From NCBI GenBank assembly GCA_003131315.1, contig PKUV01000038.1, positions 90,439 to 154,438 on the forward strand: a DNA stretch of 64,000 nt, given 5' to 3'. Below are positions 42,445-51,459 of this stretch, piece after piece. The notes under the pieces are model-generated. The model was not told the origin of the DNA. It worked only from the letters and a program-made list of their open reading frames with translations, and ran no database searches. This DNA comes from Acidobacteriaceae bacterium (GTDB lineage: Bacteria; Acidobacteriota; Terriglobia; Terriglobales; Acidobacteriaceae). The stretch's first letter is position 1, and every line of letters starts with the position of its first letter. The position numbers and the translations under genes are program-made.

Positions 42445-45400
42445 ATGAAGAGTAAATTCTTTCTGGTTCTCATTCTTGTGCTCTGCCTGACCGGTTTGGC
42501 GTTGGCTCAGACGGACACAGCCCGTCTTATGGGAACGATCACAGATTCTACTGGCGCCGTCATGCCGAACGCGACCGTTACGGTGACCGCCGCCGGAACC
42601 GGACGGGCGATAACCGCGAAAACGGGCGCTTCGGGCGAGTACACCGTCAATGCTTTGCCGATCGGAAAGTACTATGTTGAGGTGAAGCAGGAAGGCTTTA
42701 AGACGGCGCGCGCCGACTTTTCCCTCGAAATTTCCCAAGTCCTCGAGATCAGCTTGAAGCTGGAAACTGGCGCCGCCTCCATAACCGTGGACGTGACCGG
42801 CGAAGTGCCGCTGGTGGATACGTCTACTTCGAGCGCCGGCGAGGTGATCCAAGGACGGCAAATAGTGGATCTCCCGCTCAACGGACGCAACTTCACCTCG
42901 CTGGCCCTGTTGACCCCGGGCGTCAGCCGCGGCCAATATTCGAACAACGCAAGCGCGCCGAACAACAATGCCGAAACTTGGCGCAACGCCGAATCCGGCG
43001 GCGGCGCACTGGCCGTCAATGGCCTGCGGCCTCAGTCCAACAACTTCATGCTCGACGGCCTCGACAACAATGATTCCATGGTCAACACGCTCATAATCTT
43101 CCCGGCGATTGAAGACATCGCGGAATTCAAGACTACGACCAGCACTCCTCCGGCCGAGTTTGGCCGCTCCGGCGGCGCGGTGGTGCAGGTTGCCACCAAG
43201 TCAGGAACCAACGAGTATCACGGTGCCGTGTATTGGTTTAACCGTTCCAGGGAGGGCGCCGCGAATACCTTCGGCAACCCCCTCACTCCCGAGCTAAGCC
43301 GCAATCAGTTTGGCGCCACGCTGGGTGGAGCGATCTGGAAGAACAAGCTGTTCGCCTTCGTCGACTACCAGGGTTGGCGTCAGAACGTGCCGGCGGGTGT
43401 TACCTACAACCATGTGCCGACCGCCAAGATGCGGACCGGCGACTTCACCGAGCTGCTTGCACCGGGCACAGGGACCGCGACCAGCGTGCCCTACTACGGC
43501 GACGGCACACCCGCGCACCCGGGGCTGCCAGGTTGCTATGCTGCCTATTTGGCCAATCCCACGGCCTTCACTCCTGGCATGGGATACATCTACAATCCTC
43601 AGACCTGCCTGCCGTTCGGTTGGGGAACCTCGCAGCTCAACATCATTCCGGGTGGCACGGGTGGCCTCCAGAACCCCGTCGGCATGGCGTATCTGAACGC
43701 GTTTCCAAATCCCAACATCAGCGGCGCGAACCCGGCAACGAACGACAACAACTTCCGCGGCCCGCAACAGAACATCACGAAAATGAACGACTACGATGCG
43801 CGACTGGATTTTGTCGCCACGTCCAAAGACACTATTTTTGCCCGCTATAGCCTCGATCAGGATTTCCTGGACAATACGCCTTGGCTGGTTGGTGCCAATA
43901 ACGCCCAACACTTCCTGCCCTCCGGCAACGGCAACAACCCGCAGCATCCGCGTCAACTCGCCGTGGGCTACACCCGGCTCATCAGCAACACCCTGATCAA
44001 CGAATTCCACTATGGTTACTCGCGTCCGTATTACGGGTACCAGCAACCGGGCTTTGGCATTCCGATGGCTGCCAATCTTGGGATTCCCAACGCCAATACC
44101 TCCCCCTTGCTGGGTGGCATGGCCCTCATCGGCGGCTGGTACGGGAACCTGGCCTACGTTGGCGACTACGGCCCATATCTCGTCGTCGAGCCGACACACC
44201 AGTTCACCGATGCCGTGAGCTGGACCAGAGGAAAACATGTCTTCAAGTTTGGCGGCAGCATTATCCATCGCGACGTGAATTGGACCCAGGCCAATCAGGC
44301 CAAAGGCTACTTCTGGATCGACGACGGCAACTATGGCGGGATGCCCGCTCCAACCTCGGCCCATGGAACTTTTACCGGATATGAGCCCGCCGAGTTGGCT
44401 GGCGGCTTCGTAGGCGCCTACGGAGTCGGCGCATTCAACGGGTACTACAACACGCGGAGCTGGGAGAACGGCTTCTTTGCGCAAGACGACTTCCGCGTCA
44501 ACCGCAGGCTGACGTTGAACCTCGGCCTGCGTTACGACCTGTTCACCTGGCCGAAAGAAGCCAACAACCATATGTCCAACTTCGATCCCACGACAGGGAC
44601 GCTGGTTGAGGCCGGTACAACCGCCGGATGGAACGCCTCTTTGATCAACACGCCGAAGAAGAATTTCGGCCCGCGCATCGGATTTGCCTACGACCTGTTT
44701 GGGACTGGCAAAACCGTGCTCCGCGGCGGATATGGCCTGTTCTACTACCTGGACCGCGGCGGCGTTGCCAATGAGCTTTCGGAGAACCCGGACTTCAACG
44801 GCACCCAGACCTACTACGCGTGCCCGACGTTGACGACCTGCGGGACTGGCTATCGCTTTACACTTAGCGGAGCGGCGCCCAACGGAAGCACCGATCCGAC
44901 CGTAGCCACAGGAGCCCTACCGGCTAAAATCGGCATCGACCCGAAGGCCCTGACTTCCAGCGCTAATGTAATTTACTGGCCGAAGAACAGCCCGAGCTCG
45001 CACATCCATCAATGGAACGTGCAGATCGAGCAGGCGTTGGGCAGCAAGACATCGTTGAACCTGGGATACGTTGGGACGAAGATGGGAAATCTTGCAACGC
45101 CCTTCAACGCGAATGCGGGGGCTCTCGGCACGGGCACACACTGGTTCTCGAACGTGGGTAACATCGGCGAGTATGCGATGATCGGCAGCGGAAACTACAA
45201 CGGTCTGCAGACGAAGCTGACTCACCGGATGAGCAACGGACTGATGGTCACTGCGGCCTACACCTGGTCGCACACGCTGGATAACTCCGCCGACGCGCTC
45301 AGCAGCGCAACGAACGGCATCCTGGTGGGCAGCGGCGGGGTGCCACTGCTGCAATACCAACGCGGCAACTCGAACAGCGATCAGCGTCATCTGTTTGCCG

Positions 45401-45909
45401 CCAGTGCCATCTACGAGCTGCCCTTCGGACGTGGAAAAAGCTTCGGCCACGATATCTCGAAGGTGGCTGATTACGTGATTGGCGGCTGGCAGTGGAACAA
45501 CGTGATTGTGCTGGCCAGCGGCACGCCGATGGACATCCAAGGTGCGCCGGGCAGCCCGAATGGCCGCCCAGATTACCACGGTGGATGCAGGACCGGCGTT
45601 TCGTGGCAAGTCTGGATCAGCTGTCCGGCGGGTGCATTCACTGCTCCTGCTGGGCTGGTCGGCAATCTGCCCCGTAACGCCTTTCCTGGACCTGGAACAC
45701 GCACCTGGGACACCTCGCTCTCGAAGAGCTTCACCGTCACCGAACGGGTGAAGGCGGAGCTCCGTGCCCAGGTATACAACCTGACCAACACGCCCCAGTT
45801 CCAGATTCCGGACACCAACTACAACAACGGCGACTTCGGCAAGCTGACCTCGCCTCGGCTCTCGCCCACCAATCGAGAGCTCGAACTCGCGCTGCGGGTA
45901 ATCTTTTAA
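42445..45909 (+). CDS. Oar-like TonB-dependent receptor of the maltodextrin locus
   Basis: This 1154-residue receptor has a signal peptide ending Ala-Leu-Ala-Gln (about residue 22), a carboxypeptidase-regulatory-like domain (about 28-105, with Gly-Thr-Ile-Thr-Asp-Ser-Thr-Gly-Ala), a plug domain and a barrel ending in Val-Ile-Phe. I chose the ATG at 42445 because GGAG lies 7 bases before it and the signal peptide starts there. It should import maltooligosaccharides for the amylase downstream. A terminator-like hairpin follows. Confidence 0.9.
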   Translation: MKSKFFLVLILVLCLTGLALAQTDTARLMGTITDSTGAVMPNATVTVTAAGTGRAITAKTGASGEYTVNALPIGKYYVEVKQEGFKTARADFSLEISQVLEISLKLETGAASITVDVTGEVPLVDTSTSSAGEVIQGRQIVDLPLNGRNFTSLALLTPGVSRGQYSNNASAPNNNAETWRNAESGGGALAVNGLRPQSNNFMLDGLDNNDSMVNTLIIFPAIEDIAEFKTTTSTPPAEFGRSGGAVVQVATKSGTNEYHGAVYWFNRSREGAANTFGNPLTPELSRNQFGATLGGAIWKNKLFAFVDYQGWRQNVPAGVTYNHVPTAKMRTGDFTELLAPGTGTATSVPYYGDGTPAHPGLPGCYAAYLANPTAFTPGMGYIYNPQTCLPFGWGTSQLNIIPGGTGGLQNPVGMAYLNAFPNPNISGANPATNDNNFRGPQQNITKMNDYDARLDFVATSKDTIFARYSLDQDFLDNTPWLVGANNAQHFLPSGNGNNPQHPRQLAVGYTRLISNTLINEFHYGYSRPYYGYQQPGFGIPMAANLGIPNANTSPLLGGMALIGGWYGNLAYVGDYGPYLVVEPTHQFTDAVSWTRGKHVFKFGGSIIHRDVNWTQANQAKGYFWIDDGNYGGMPAPTSAHGTFTGYEPAELAGGFVGAYGVGAFNGYYNTRSWENGFFAQDDFRVNRRLTLNLGLRYDLFTWPKEANNHMSNFDPTTGTLVEAGTTAGWNASLINTPKKNFGPRIGFAYDLFGTGKTVLRGGYGLFYYLDRGGVANELSENPDFNGTQTYYACPTLTTCGTGYRFTLSGAAPNGSTDPTVATGALPAKIGIDPKALTSSANVIYWPKNSPSSHIHQWNVQIEQALGSKTSLNLGYVGTKMGNLATPFNANAGALGTGTHWFSNVGNIGEYAMIGSGNYNGLQTKLTHRMSNGLMVTAAYTWSHTLDNSADALSSATNGILVGSGGVPLLQYQRGNSNSDQRHLFAASAIYELPFGRGKSFGHDISKVADYVIGGWQWNNVIVLASGTPMDIQGAPGSPNGRPDYHGGCRTGVSWQVWISCPAGAFTAPAGLVGNLPRNAFPGPGTRTWDTSLSKSFTVTERVKAELRAQVYNLTNTPQFQIPDTNYNNGDFGKLTSPRLSPTNRELELALRVIF

Positions 45910-45965
45910 TCTAGCGCGCAGGGACGGCGCTTGAGTGCGGTTCTCAAGCGTCTCCCGATTCGTTT

Positions 45966-46003
45966 GAGCCGAGAAGCAGGATACGCTCCCGGCTCTCTTT
46001 TCT
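45966..46003 (+). terminator. candidate Rho-independent terminator after the receptor
   Basis: GAGCCG (45966-45971) pairs with CGGCTC (45990-45995), extended by two more pairs with one mismatch, and is followed by TCTTTTCTT. It lies between the receptor stop and the GH13 start. Confidence 0.45.
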
Positions 46004-46064
46004 TGATTTGTTTGCTCCGCGTTGCTCGGTTGGTCTGTCTCAAGCCGGGCTGCCGGTAACTGCC

Positions 46065-47921
46065 ATGAAAAACAAACGCACCATTGCGCTATTGCTGATC
46101 GTGGTCTGCCTGCTCGCGCTGCCGGCATGGCCGCAGTCGGATGCCAGGGCGGGGCAAGTTCCCGTAGTTCGCAAGATCGATCCGCCAAACTGGTGGGTGA
46201 ACTACACGCCGGAGCTCACGCTGCTGCTCACCGGCGAAAATCTTTCCGGTGCGCGCGTGGTGAGCGCTTCGAAAGGCGTGGGAGTCGTTGGGACGGACGC
46301 TTCGTCGAACGGGCACTATCTCTTCTTGCGGTTGAAGGTTTCGTCCTCGCGCCCCGCGACGGCGCAGCTTAAGTTGAACACAGCTTCTGGTTCGACCTCC
46401 GTGCAGTTGCCGCTGTTGGCTCGTGCGGACTCCCGCGGCCGCTTCGAAGGTTTCTCTCGCGACGACGTCATTTACCTGATCATGCCCGATCGCTTCGCCG
46501 ACGCCGATCCGTCGAACGACCGGCCCGCGGGCTCGACCGGAGTGTACGACCGCGGCAAGCCTATGGCATATCACGGCGGCGATTTGCGCGGCATTCGAGA
46601 GCATCTTGCATATCTGCACGACCTCGGCGTCACCACGCTGTGGCTCACTCCTGTGTGGAAGAACACCGACACCGACTACCACGGCTATCACGTCGTCGAC
46701 TTCTACGCCCTCGACGATCACATGGGATCGATGCAGGAATACCAGGCACTGGTTGCCGACGCCCACAAGCTTGGCATGAAGGTGTTGATCGACTACGTCG
46801 TCAATCACACCGGTCCCCATCATCCCTGGGCCAACGACCCACCGACGGCTACGTGGCTGCACGGCACACCAGCGCACCATCTGGAGCCCGCCTATACGTT
46901 CTCAGGGCTGGTCGATCCGCACGCTTCGCCGCGCGAGTATCTCGCCACGCTCGAAGGCTGGTTTGCGAGCAAGTTGCCCGATCTGAATCCGGACGATCCC
47001 GCGCTCGCCCTCTACCTGGCGCAGAATGCGATGTGGTGGACGGAGACCGCGCAACTGGATGGATTCCGCCTGGATACGTTTCCGTATTCCTCGCGACAGT
47101 TCTGGAGCGGATGGCATGAGCGACTGCGCCATGTCTATCCGCGGATCAACGGTATCGGTGAAGTGGCGGACGGCGATTCGACCATCACGTCATTCTTTGA
47201 AGGCGGACGAAAGCAGTTCGATGGCATCGACTCCGGCCTCGCCACGGTCTTCGACTTCCCCCTCTGTTATGCCTTGCGCGACGTGGTCATCAAGGGCGCG
47301 CCGATGCAGAAGATCGTCGATGTTCTTCGGCACGACGAACTCTACACGCATCCGGAGATGCTGGTCACTTTCATCGGCAATCACGACGACCGGCGCTTCG
47401 TGAGTGAAGAAGGCAGCAACCCGGCCAAACTAAAAGCCGCATTGTCGCTTCTGCTGACGTTGCGCGGGATTCCGCAAATTTATTCCGGTGACGAAATTGG
47501 GATGCCGGGCGGCGACGACCCCGACAACCGGCGCGACTTTCCGGGAGGTTTTCCGGGCGATCCGCGCAACGCCTTCACCGCCAGCGGCCGCACCGCCGAA
47601 CAACAGGATGTATTCGCGTACGTGCAGTCGTTACTGGCGCTGCGCAAGGGCCACGCTGCCCTGCGTACCGGAAAGCAGTGGCACATCGGATGGGACGACA
47701 CTTATTATGCTTTCCTGCGCGAGTTGCCGGAAGAAAAGCTGCTGGTCGTGTACAACAACGCCCCGAAGACGCTCGAACTCAATATCCCCGTCGAAAACAC
47801 GCCGCTTGAAACTGCGCACCAGTTGCAGACGATGTTCGGGAATACGTCCGCGGAACTTGTAACCGGCAAAGTGCACGTCTCACTACCGGCCCAGACAATC
47901 GCCGTGTTCAGCGTGCGTTAG
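46065..47921 (+). CDS. GH13 cyclomaltodextrinase-like alpha-glucan hydrolase
   Basis: This 618-residue secreted enzyme has a signal peptide (about residues 1-22), an N-terminal immunoglobulin-like cyclomaltodextrinase domain with Pro-Pro-Asn-Trp-Trp, and the GH13 barrel. Conserved regions are seen: Asp-Tyr-Val-Val-Asn-His, Gly-Phe-Arg-Leu-Asp-Thr (nucleophile Asp), Gly-Glu-Val (acid/base Glu) and Phe-Ile-Gly-Asn-His-Asp. It should cut maltodextrins or cyclodextrins. The start ATG at 46065 begins the signal peptide, and the 19 in-frame codons before it are not convincing. It acts with the receptor at 42445 and the sugar transporter at 39579. Confidence 0.9.
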   Translation: MKNKRTIALLLIVVCLLALPAWPQSDARAGQVPVVRKIDPPNWWVNYTPELTLLLTGENLSGARVVSASKGVGVVGTDASSNGHYLFLRLKVSSSRPATAQLKLNTASGSTSVQLPLLARADSRGRFEGFSRDDVIYLIMPDRFADADPSNDRPAGSTGVYDRGKPMAYHGGDLRGIREHLAYLHDLGVTTLWLTPVWKNTDTDYHGYHVVDFYALDDHMGSMQEYQALVADAHKLGMKVLIDYVVNHTGPHHPWANDPPTATWLHGTPAHHLEPAYTFSGLVDPHASPREYLATLEGWFASKLPDLNPDDPALALYLAQNAMWWTETAQLDGFRLDTFPYSSRQFWSGWHERLRHVYPRINGIGEVADGDSTITSFFEGGRKQFDGIDSGLATVFDFPLCYALRDVVIKGAPMQKIVDVLRHDELYTHPEMLVTFIGNHDDRRFVSEEGSNPAKLKAALSLLLTLRGIPQIYSGDEIGMPGGDDPDNRRDFPGGFPGDPRNAFTASGRTAEQQDVFAYVQSLLALRKGHAALRTGKQWHIGWDDTYYAFLRELPEEKLLVVYNNAPKTLELNIPVENTPLETAHQLQTMFGNTSAELVTGKVHVSLPAQTIAVFSVR

Positions 47922-48599
47922 TGGAATGAAAAACTGAACTGTTCCCGACTCCGTCCTTTCAGATGTGGAATGATTCGTGACCGCGACAGATCACAATTTA
48001 TCGGGCGAGATTCGCCAGACCACTCCGGCTTTCAGATTTGTCAGCCAAATCGAGCCCGGACCCGCACGAACGCTGTCTCCGCTTCGCCACAGGCTGCTAG
48101 AGTTGCTGAATTACGGCGATTTCCCGCGATTTTCAGAGCAAAGCAGCCGGATTTCTCTGCAGCCCAGACTAACTGACGAAGGGAGAAGGATTCGAACTCT
48201 CAATACAGTTTCCAGCTGTGCCTCTACGAGTCCATGTGTCACTGACTTAGCGGAATTTCGTCCTAGAAACGAGCGCACCAGAGAAACGTACTAGGCCCGG
48301 CCACAGGATCAAGTAGTCCGGTTTGTGTGGCCGGTCTACGGGCGAAGGCTTGGCGATCATCGGGCACGAAGGCGCGGTGGTCGAGCCGGTTCGACTCTCA
48401 AAGTGGTTTGCAGACTGACTGCTTGCTCACTGGCGAGTCCGAAGTGTAGAGAAAATCTCACGTAACGTGCGGCCGGAAACACGGAGTTTGAGGAGTCTTG
48501 AGCCAACTTCGAGAGATCAGTCGCCACACTTCAGCGAGTTGAGCGTACTTCGAGCAAATGGATTGTTTCCGAGCCGAGATTCGGGCGCAGTCAGACCAG
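47922..48599. other. gene-free interval with decayed sequence
   Basis: No intact gene is visible. The first part (to about 48160) has short open frames without recognisable content. A tRNA-like piece follows at 48177. The stretch up to about 48599 may contain the most decayed N-terminal part of the DUF932 gene found downstream. Confidence 0.35.
48177..48250 (-). other. tRNA 3'-half-like sequence (possible tRNA-Ser relic)
   Basis: On the minus strand an anticodon-arm-like hairpin (ACAG, loop CTGGAAA with GGA in anticodon position, CTGT) is followed by GAGAGTTCGAATCC, a T-arm with the standard TTCGAAT loop, then TTCTCCCTTCG and TCA. No matching 5' acceptor strand is found, so a whole tRNA is not present. 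It may be an attachment-site copy or a decayed gene. Confidence 0.3.
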
Positions 48600-49268
48600 G
48601 CGGCGCAAGTGCACGAGATACCGACCTGTGGGGAGTGCCGCCTTCTCTTGTCGAAGGATCGCACTTCCAAATGACCTACGCTCGCCATTCGAGTCTCGAT
48701 AATTGAAATGCTTCGATCGGTCTTAGCGTCCGGAACGCAGATCGAAGCTCGTGGGAAAGATTCATGCGCGGCCGCCGCTTGAGAGTTCCGAAACCCCCAC
48801 AGTCTGGACGTGACTGTGAGAAGCGAAAGACGAGGTTCTGGACGATTGGTCGCTATCCATTGTTGTCGCATTGTCCCAGGTGTGTTCACTCCCGTGCTCG
48901 CGAAACACTCAACGTCTTTCTCGCTCATCGACTGTATCTCCGTTGGGGTCGACCGGATGCAGCGAAACTTCGAGCCGATGCGAAAGCAAGTGGAAGCCTG
49001 GCAGAGAAGTGAATTGACGGACCTCACCGCCAAAGTGGTCATCTACGAAGCGTTTATCGAGGGAAGACTCGAAGCTCCCAAACACCTCGCCCGTAGCGTG
49101 CATGACCTCTACTTCGAGCCAAAGTACGAAGAATTTCGGCCTCGTACGATCTGGAGTCTCTCGAATGCGTTTACATCTGCATTCAAGGAACCGGATCCCA
49201 TCCCACAGTTCAAGGCCACGGCGAAGCTGGGCGAATTCCTGGAAGCCCGGTTCTCACAATCGTTCTAG
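48600..49268 (+). pseudogene. DUF932 (phage/plasmid-type) protein, frameshifted and 5'-decayed
   Basis: From about 48868 to the TAG at 49266 one frame gives a clean 130-residue C-terminus with Ser-Val-Gly-Val-Asp-Arg-Met-Gln-Arg-Asn-Phe, Glu-Gly-Arg-Leu-Glu-Ala-Pro-Lys-His-Leu and Pro-Arg-Thr-Ile-Trp-Ser-Leu-Ser-Asn-Ala-Phe, typical of DUF932/TIGR03299 proteins found on plasmids and phages. An earlier family segment (Ser-Ile-Gly-Leu-Ser-Val-Arg-Asn-Ala) is readable near 48714 in another frame, so the gene is frameshifted and its first half decayed. It marks a mobile-element relic. Confidence 0.6.
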
Positions 49269-50037
49269 TCCTCGGTGCTGTGTCGGCCGGCCGGCCCTTC
49301 CCAACAAGTAATCCCACTTTGCTTAGACGACCCATGCGGGCGAGGCTCGCCCGCATGGGCTGAAGAGTCACCGTCATGTCTGCATTGTTCCCGCTTGGGC
49401 AAATTGCGGCCACGCCTGGGCGCTTCTGGAACCCCAGGCACAACGCTACCATCTATCTCCAACCGCGCGCTGGGGGTGCTGGACGATCACGCCGCTTCCT
49501 TCTGCTCCTGGCGCCCTCTTTAGCGTTTTCGCGGACGAAACTTATTGCCGCGAACACAAGGAATGCTACGAACGCAAGCCACAACACAAGTAGAACAACC
49601 TCAAAGACTCGCTCTCCTTGATCGAAGAACCGGTCCCACGGAAATGAAAATACTGCCGTGGTAAGGAAGCGAGGTTGATCTGCAGACACTCCATTTGTGT
49701 AAACCGGAGTGCCGGAACCGAGAACCCTATCTTTTAGACTTGGGCAACCATCTTTCGGGTGTTCAAGGCTATCTTTCGGCCAATTCCTGAAGGGGCGCGG
49801 ACGCTGCGATGAACCCGCGTGCGTTATCAGCTCTGGCTATCCGGCACTGCTCCGCAAAAAGAAAAATAGAATCAGCGTTGCTCTGCGTAAATCTGTGGCG
49901 AGAGAAAGTCTACGCCGAAGCCCCAAAGCCGCACCGAGAATGAGGCTTTCGCTTTTCATGTCAATCCTCCACGAGCTTAGACTCCTTAGAGTCTCTAACA
50001 AAACCCCCAGTTTCGAACTACGCTGGCGCCGGCTGAA
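49269..50037. other. gene-poor interval after the DUF932 relic
   Basis: The segment holds a perfect palindrome (49331-49359, listed separately). A minus-strand frame at 49453-49689 could encode a 78-residue protein with one hydrophobic helix and an Arg-rich tail, but its ribosome-binding site is poor and I do not count it as a gene. Nothing else is supported. Confidence 0.4.
49331..49359. repeat. 29-bp perfect palindrome
   Basis: Two 14-base arms (CCCATGCGGGCGAG and its exact complement) flank a single central base. There is no T-run on either side, so it is not a standard terminator. It could be a REP-like repeat or an element end. Confidence 0.7.
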
Positions 50038-50100
50038 TGGAGAGAAGGTGAGGATTTGAACCTCCGGCCCCCTGGTCCGTCAATTCCAGCCGCTGCGATT
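50038..50100 (-). other. tRNA 3'-end-like sequence with encoded CCA
   Basis: On the minus strand GGAGGTTCAAATCCTC forms a T-arm, followed by CCTTCTC, a discriminator T and CCA at 50040-50038. No 5' strand GAGAAGG is found where it should be. It overlaps the end of the regulator gene at 50099. It may be an attachment-site duplicate of a tRNA 3' end. Confidence 0.3.
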
Positions 50101-51295
50101 ACCACATGTGAGTAGCGACGACGGTGGGGACAGAGGGGGAACCCGAAATCACTTCGACATGCAGAACGATCTGAACATTCTTCTGCTGCCATCCTGCGGG
50201 TAATCTGCGGAGCGCCTCCTGCAGAAGGGTTGGATTCGTGACAAGGTCGGCAGCAGCCTCTGTGCCATAGTGCGAGATGCCTGTGATCTCAACAATGATG
50301 TTATTCGTGCCGGGATAAAGCACGCGCGACACAATTGCATAGTCCTCACTTAGTTCGGGATCGTCGGGGTGGGTCTTGATGGTCCAATTCGTGGGAGTAC
50401 CATCCTGCAACACTCCGAAAGGGCGGCGGGACAAATCGATCGAATAGCGAAAGTGCTCTCCGATTTCATGCCATTGGGTATAGGAGAACCCCACCAGAAC
50501 CGCCGGTGCCGTGCGCAGATCCCGGAACGAGACGTCATTTCCGATGCGCAGTTTGTAGGGCTGTCCCATCCGGCTCAGCATGTCGGCGATTTGCGATGCG
50601 GCATTTACGTCACTCACCGCGACAAACCGGTTTGGGATCAGGGCAAAATCTTCAACCCGGGCGGGCCGGTCGCCGCCCGAACTTCCGACGGGCGAGTACA
50701 CGGGCACCGGTGCCGTGCACACAAACACCGCCTTGTGGCTCTGAAAGACCGGCGACCAGAATTGATCGAGGGCCGACGCCGGCCGCTGGCGTAGCCAGAA
50801 AAATCCTGATATCACAAGGCCCAGAAGGACCACAGCACCGCCGATTAGAAAGAGCGGTGACCGGACCCGGCGCTTCGCCGCGGCGGGCTGTTCTTCGCGC
50901 TTGAGGTGGCGGAACTCTGGAACATAGGTACCTGGAGGCAAATCGATCAAAACCTGGGCATCTGCAGGCCCGCTGAGGTAGTAGGAACGTAGTCGCTTTC
51001 TGACCTCGCCAGCCTTGACCCGAACCCCGGCATCTTCGCTGGGATCGTACGACGCCGGCTTGCCAAATACCTCAATCCCGATCGTGCGCTCTTTAAGAGT
51101 ATCGGGATGGCCGTTCAGGGTGTTCTCGACCACATAGCGCAGGAAACTCTGGCAGAGCTTGCTGGACTGAAAATCGTGGCTGGCAAGCACCCGATCTAAT
51201 TCTTCACGAACGAGGGCGTCGGTTATCCCCGATTCGGCATGACTCGCCCCTGGACCGGGAGTCCCAAGCGAGTATGAGACATGTGCCACAGTCAA
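50099..51295 (-). CDS. winged-helix regulator with membrane anchor, paralogue of 40990
   Basis: This 398-residue protein has the same three-part layout as the gene at 40990: a winged-helix-like domain (about 25-130, with Ser-Phe-Leu-Arg-Tyr-Val-Val and a Gly-Thr-Tyr-Val-Pro end), one transmembrane helix near 146-165 and a C-terminal sensor domain. Part of the sensor (Asp-Asp-Pro-Glu-Leu-Ser-Glu-Asp-Tyr-Ala-Ile-Val) mirrors the paralogue. It probably controls the receptor at 53050 and the enzymes behind it, although a TPR gene lies between. The signal sensed is unknown. Confidence 0.72.
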   Translation of the reverse strand: MTVAHVSYSLGTPGPGASHAESGITDALVREELDRVLASHDFQSSKLCQSFLRYVVENTLNGHPDTLKERTIGIEVFGKPASYDPSEDAGVRVKAGEVRKRLRSYYLSGPADAQVLIDLPPGTYVPEFRHLKREEQPAAAKRRVRSPLFLIGGAVVLLGLVISGFFWLRQRPASALDQFWSPVFQSHKAVFVCTAPVPVYSPVGSSGGDRPARVEDFALIPNRFVAVSDVNAASQIADMLSRMGQPYKLRIGNDVSFRDLRTAPAVLVGFSYTQWHEIGEHFRYSIDLSRRPFGVLQDGTPTNWTIKTHPDDPELSEDYAIVSRVLYPGTNNIIVEITGISHYGTEAAADLVTNPTLLQEALRRLPAGWQQKNVQIVLHVEVISGSPSVPTVVATHMW

Positions 51296-51459
51296 CTCCG
51301 GTACCGAATGTTAGCATACCCCCCGGGCGGGAAGGGACGCCGACTTGAGGCGCAAACCGTTCCTGGCGACAGGGTTGGACTGGCGCGCCGAACAGGTTCG
51401 AAACAGGCACATAACCTCCGGGTGACGGGCAAATCCGTCCCCCCGATTTCCGACGGACG

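Noticed and set aside
43294-44571. 425-codon open frame antisense to the TonB receptor at 42445
   Set aside because: The receptor has signal peptide, plug and barrel. The antisense product has no recognisable domain and no ribosome-binding site that I can support.
44917-46188. 423-codon minus-strand frame over the receptor 3' end and the GH13 start
   Set aside because: It covers two genes with strong evidence, and its product is low-complexity Arg/Ala-rich sequence.
49453-49689. 78-residue minus-strand frame with one hydrophobic helix
   Set aside because: The start has no proper ribosome-binding site spacing and the tail is Arg-rich in the way of translated GC-rich noise. Possible but not supported.
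50077-50087. CCGTCAATTCC, part of a well-known 16S rRNA primer site
   Set aside because: Only 11 bases match, and the flanks do not continue as rRNA. There is no rRNA gene in the window.
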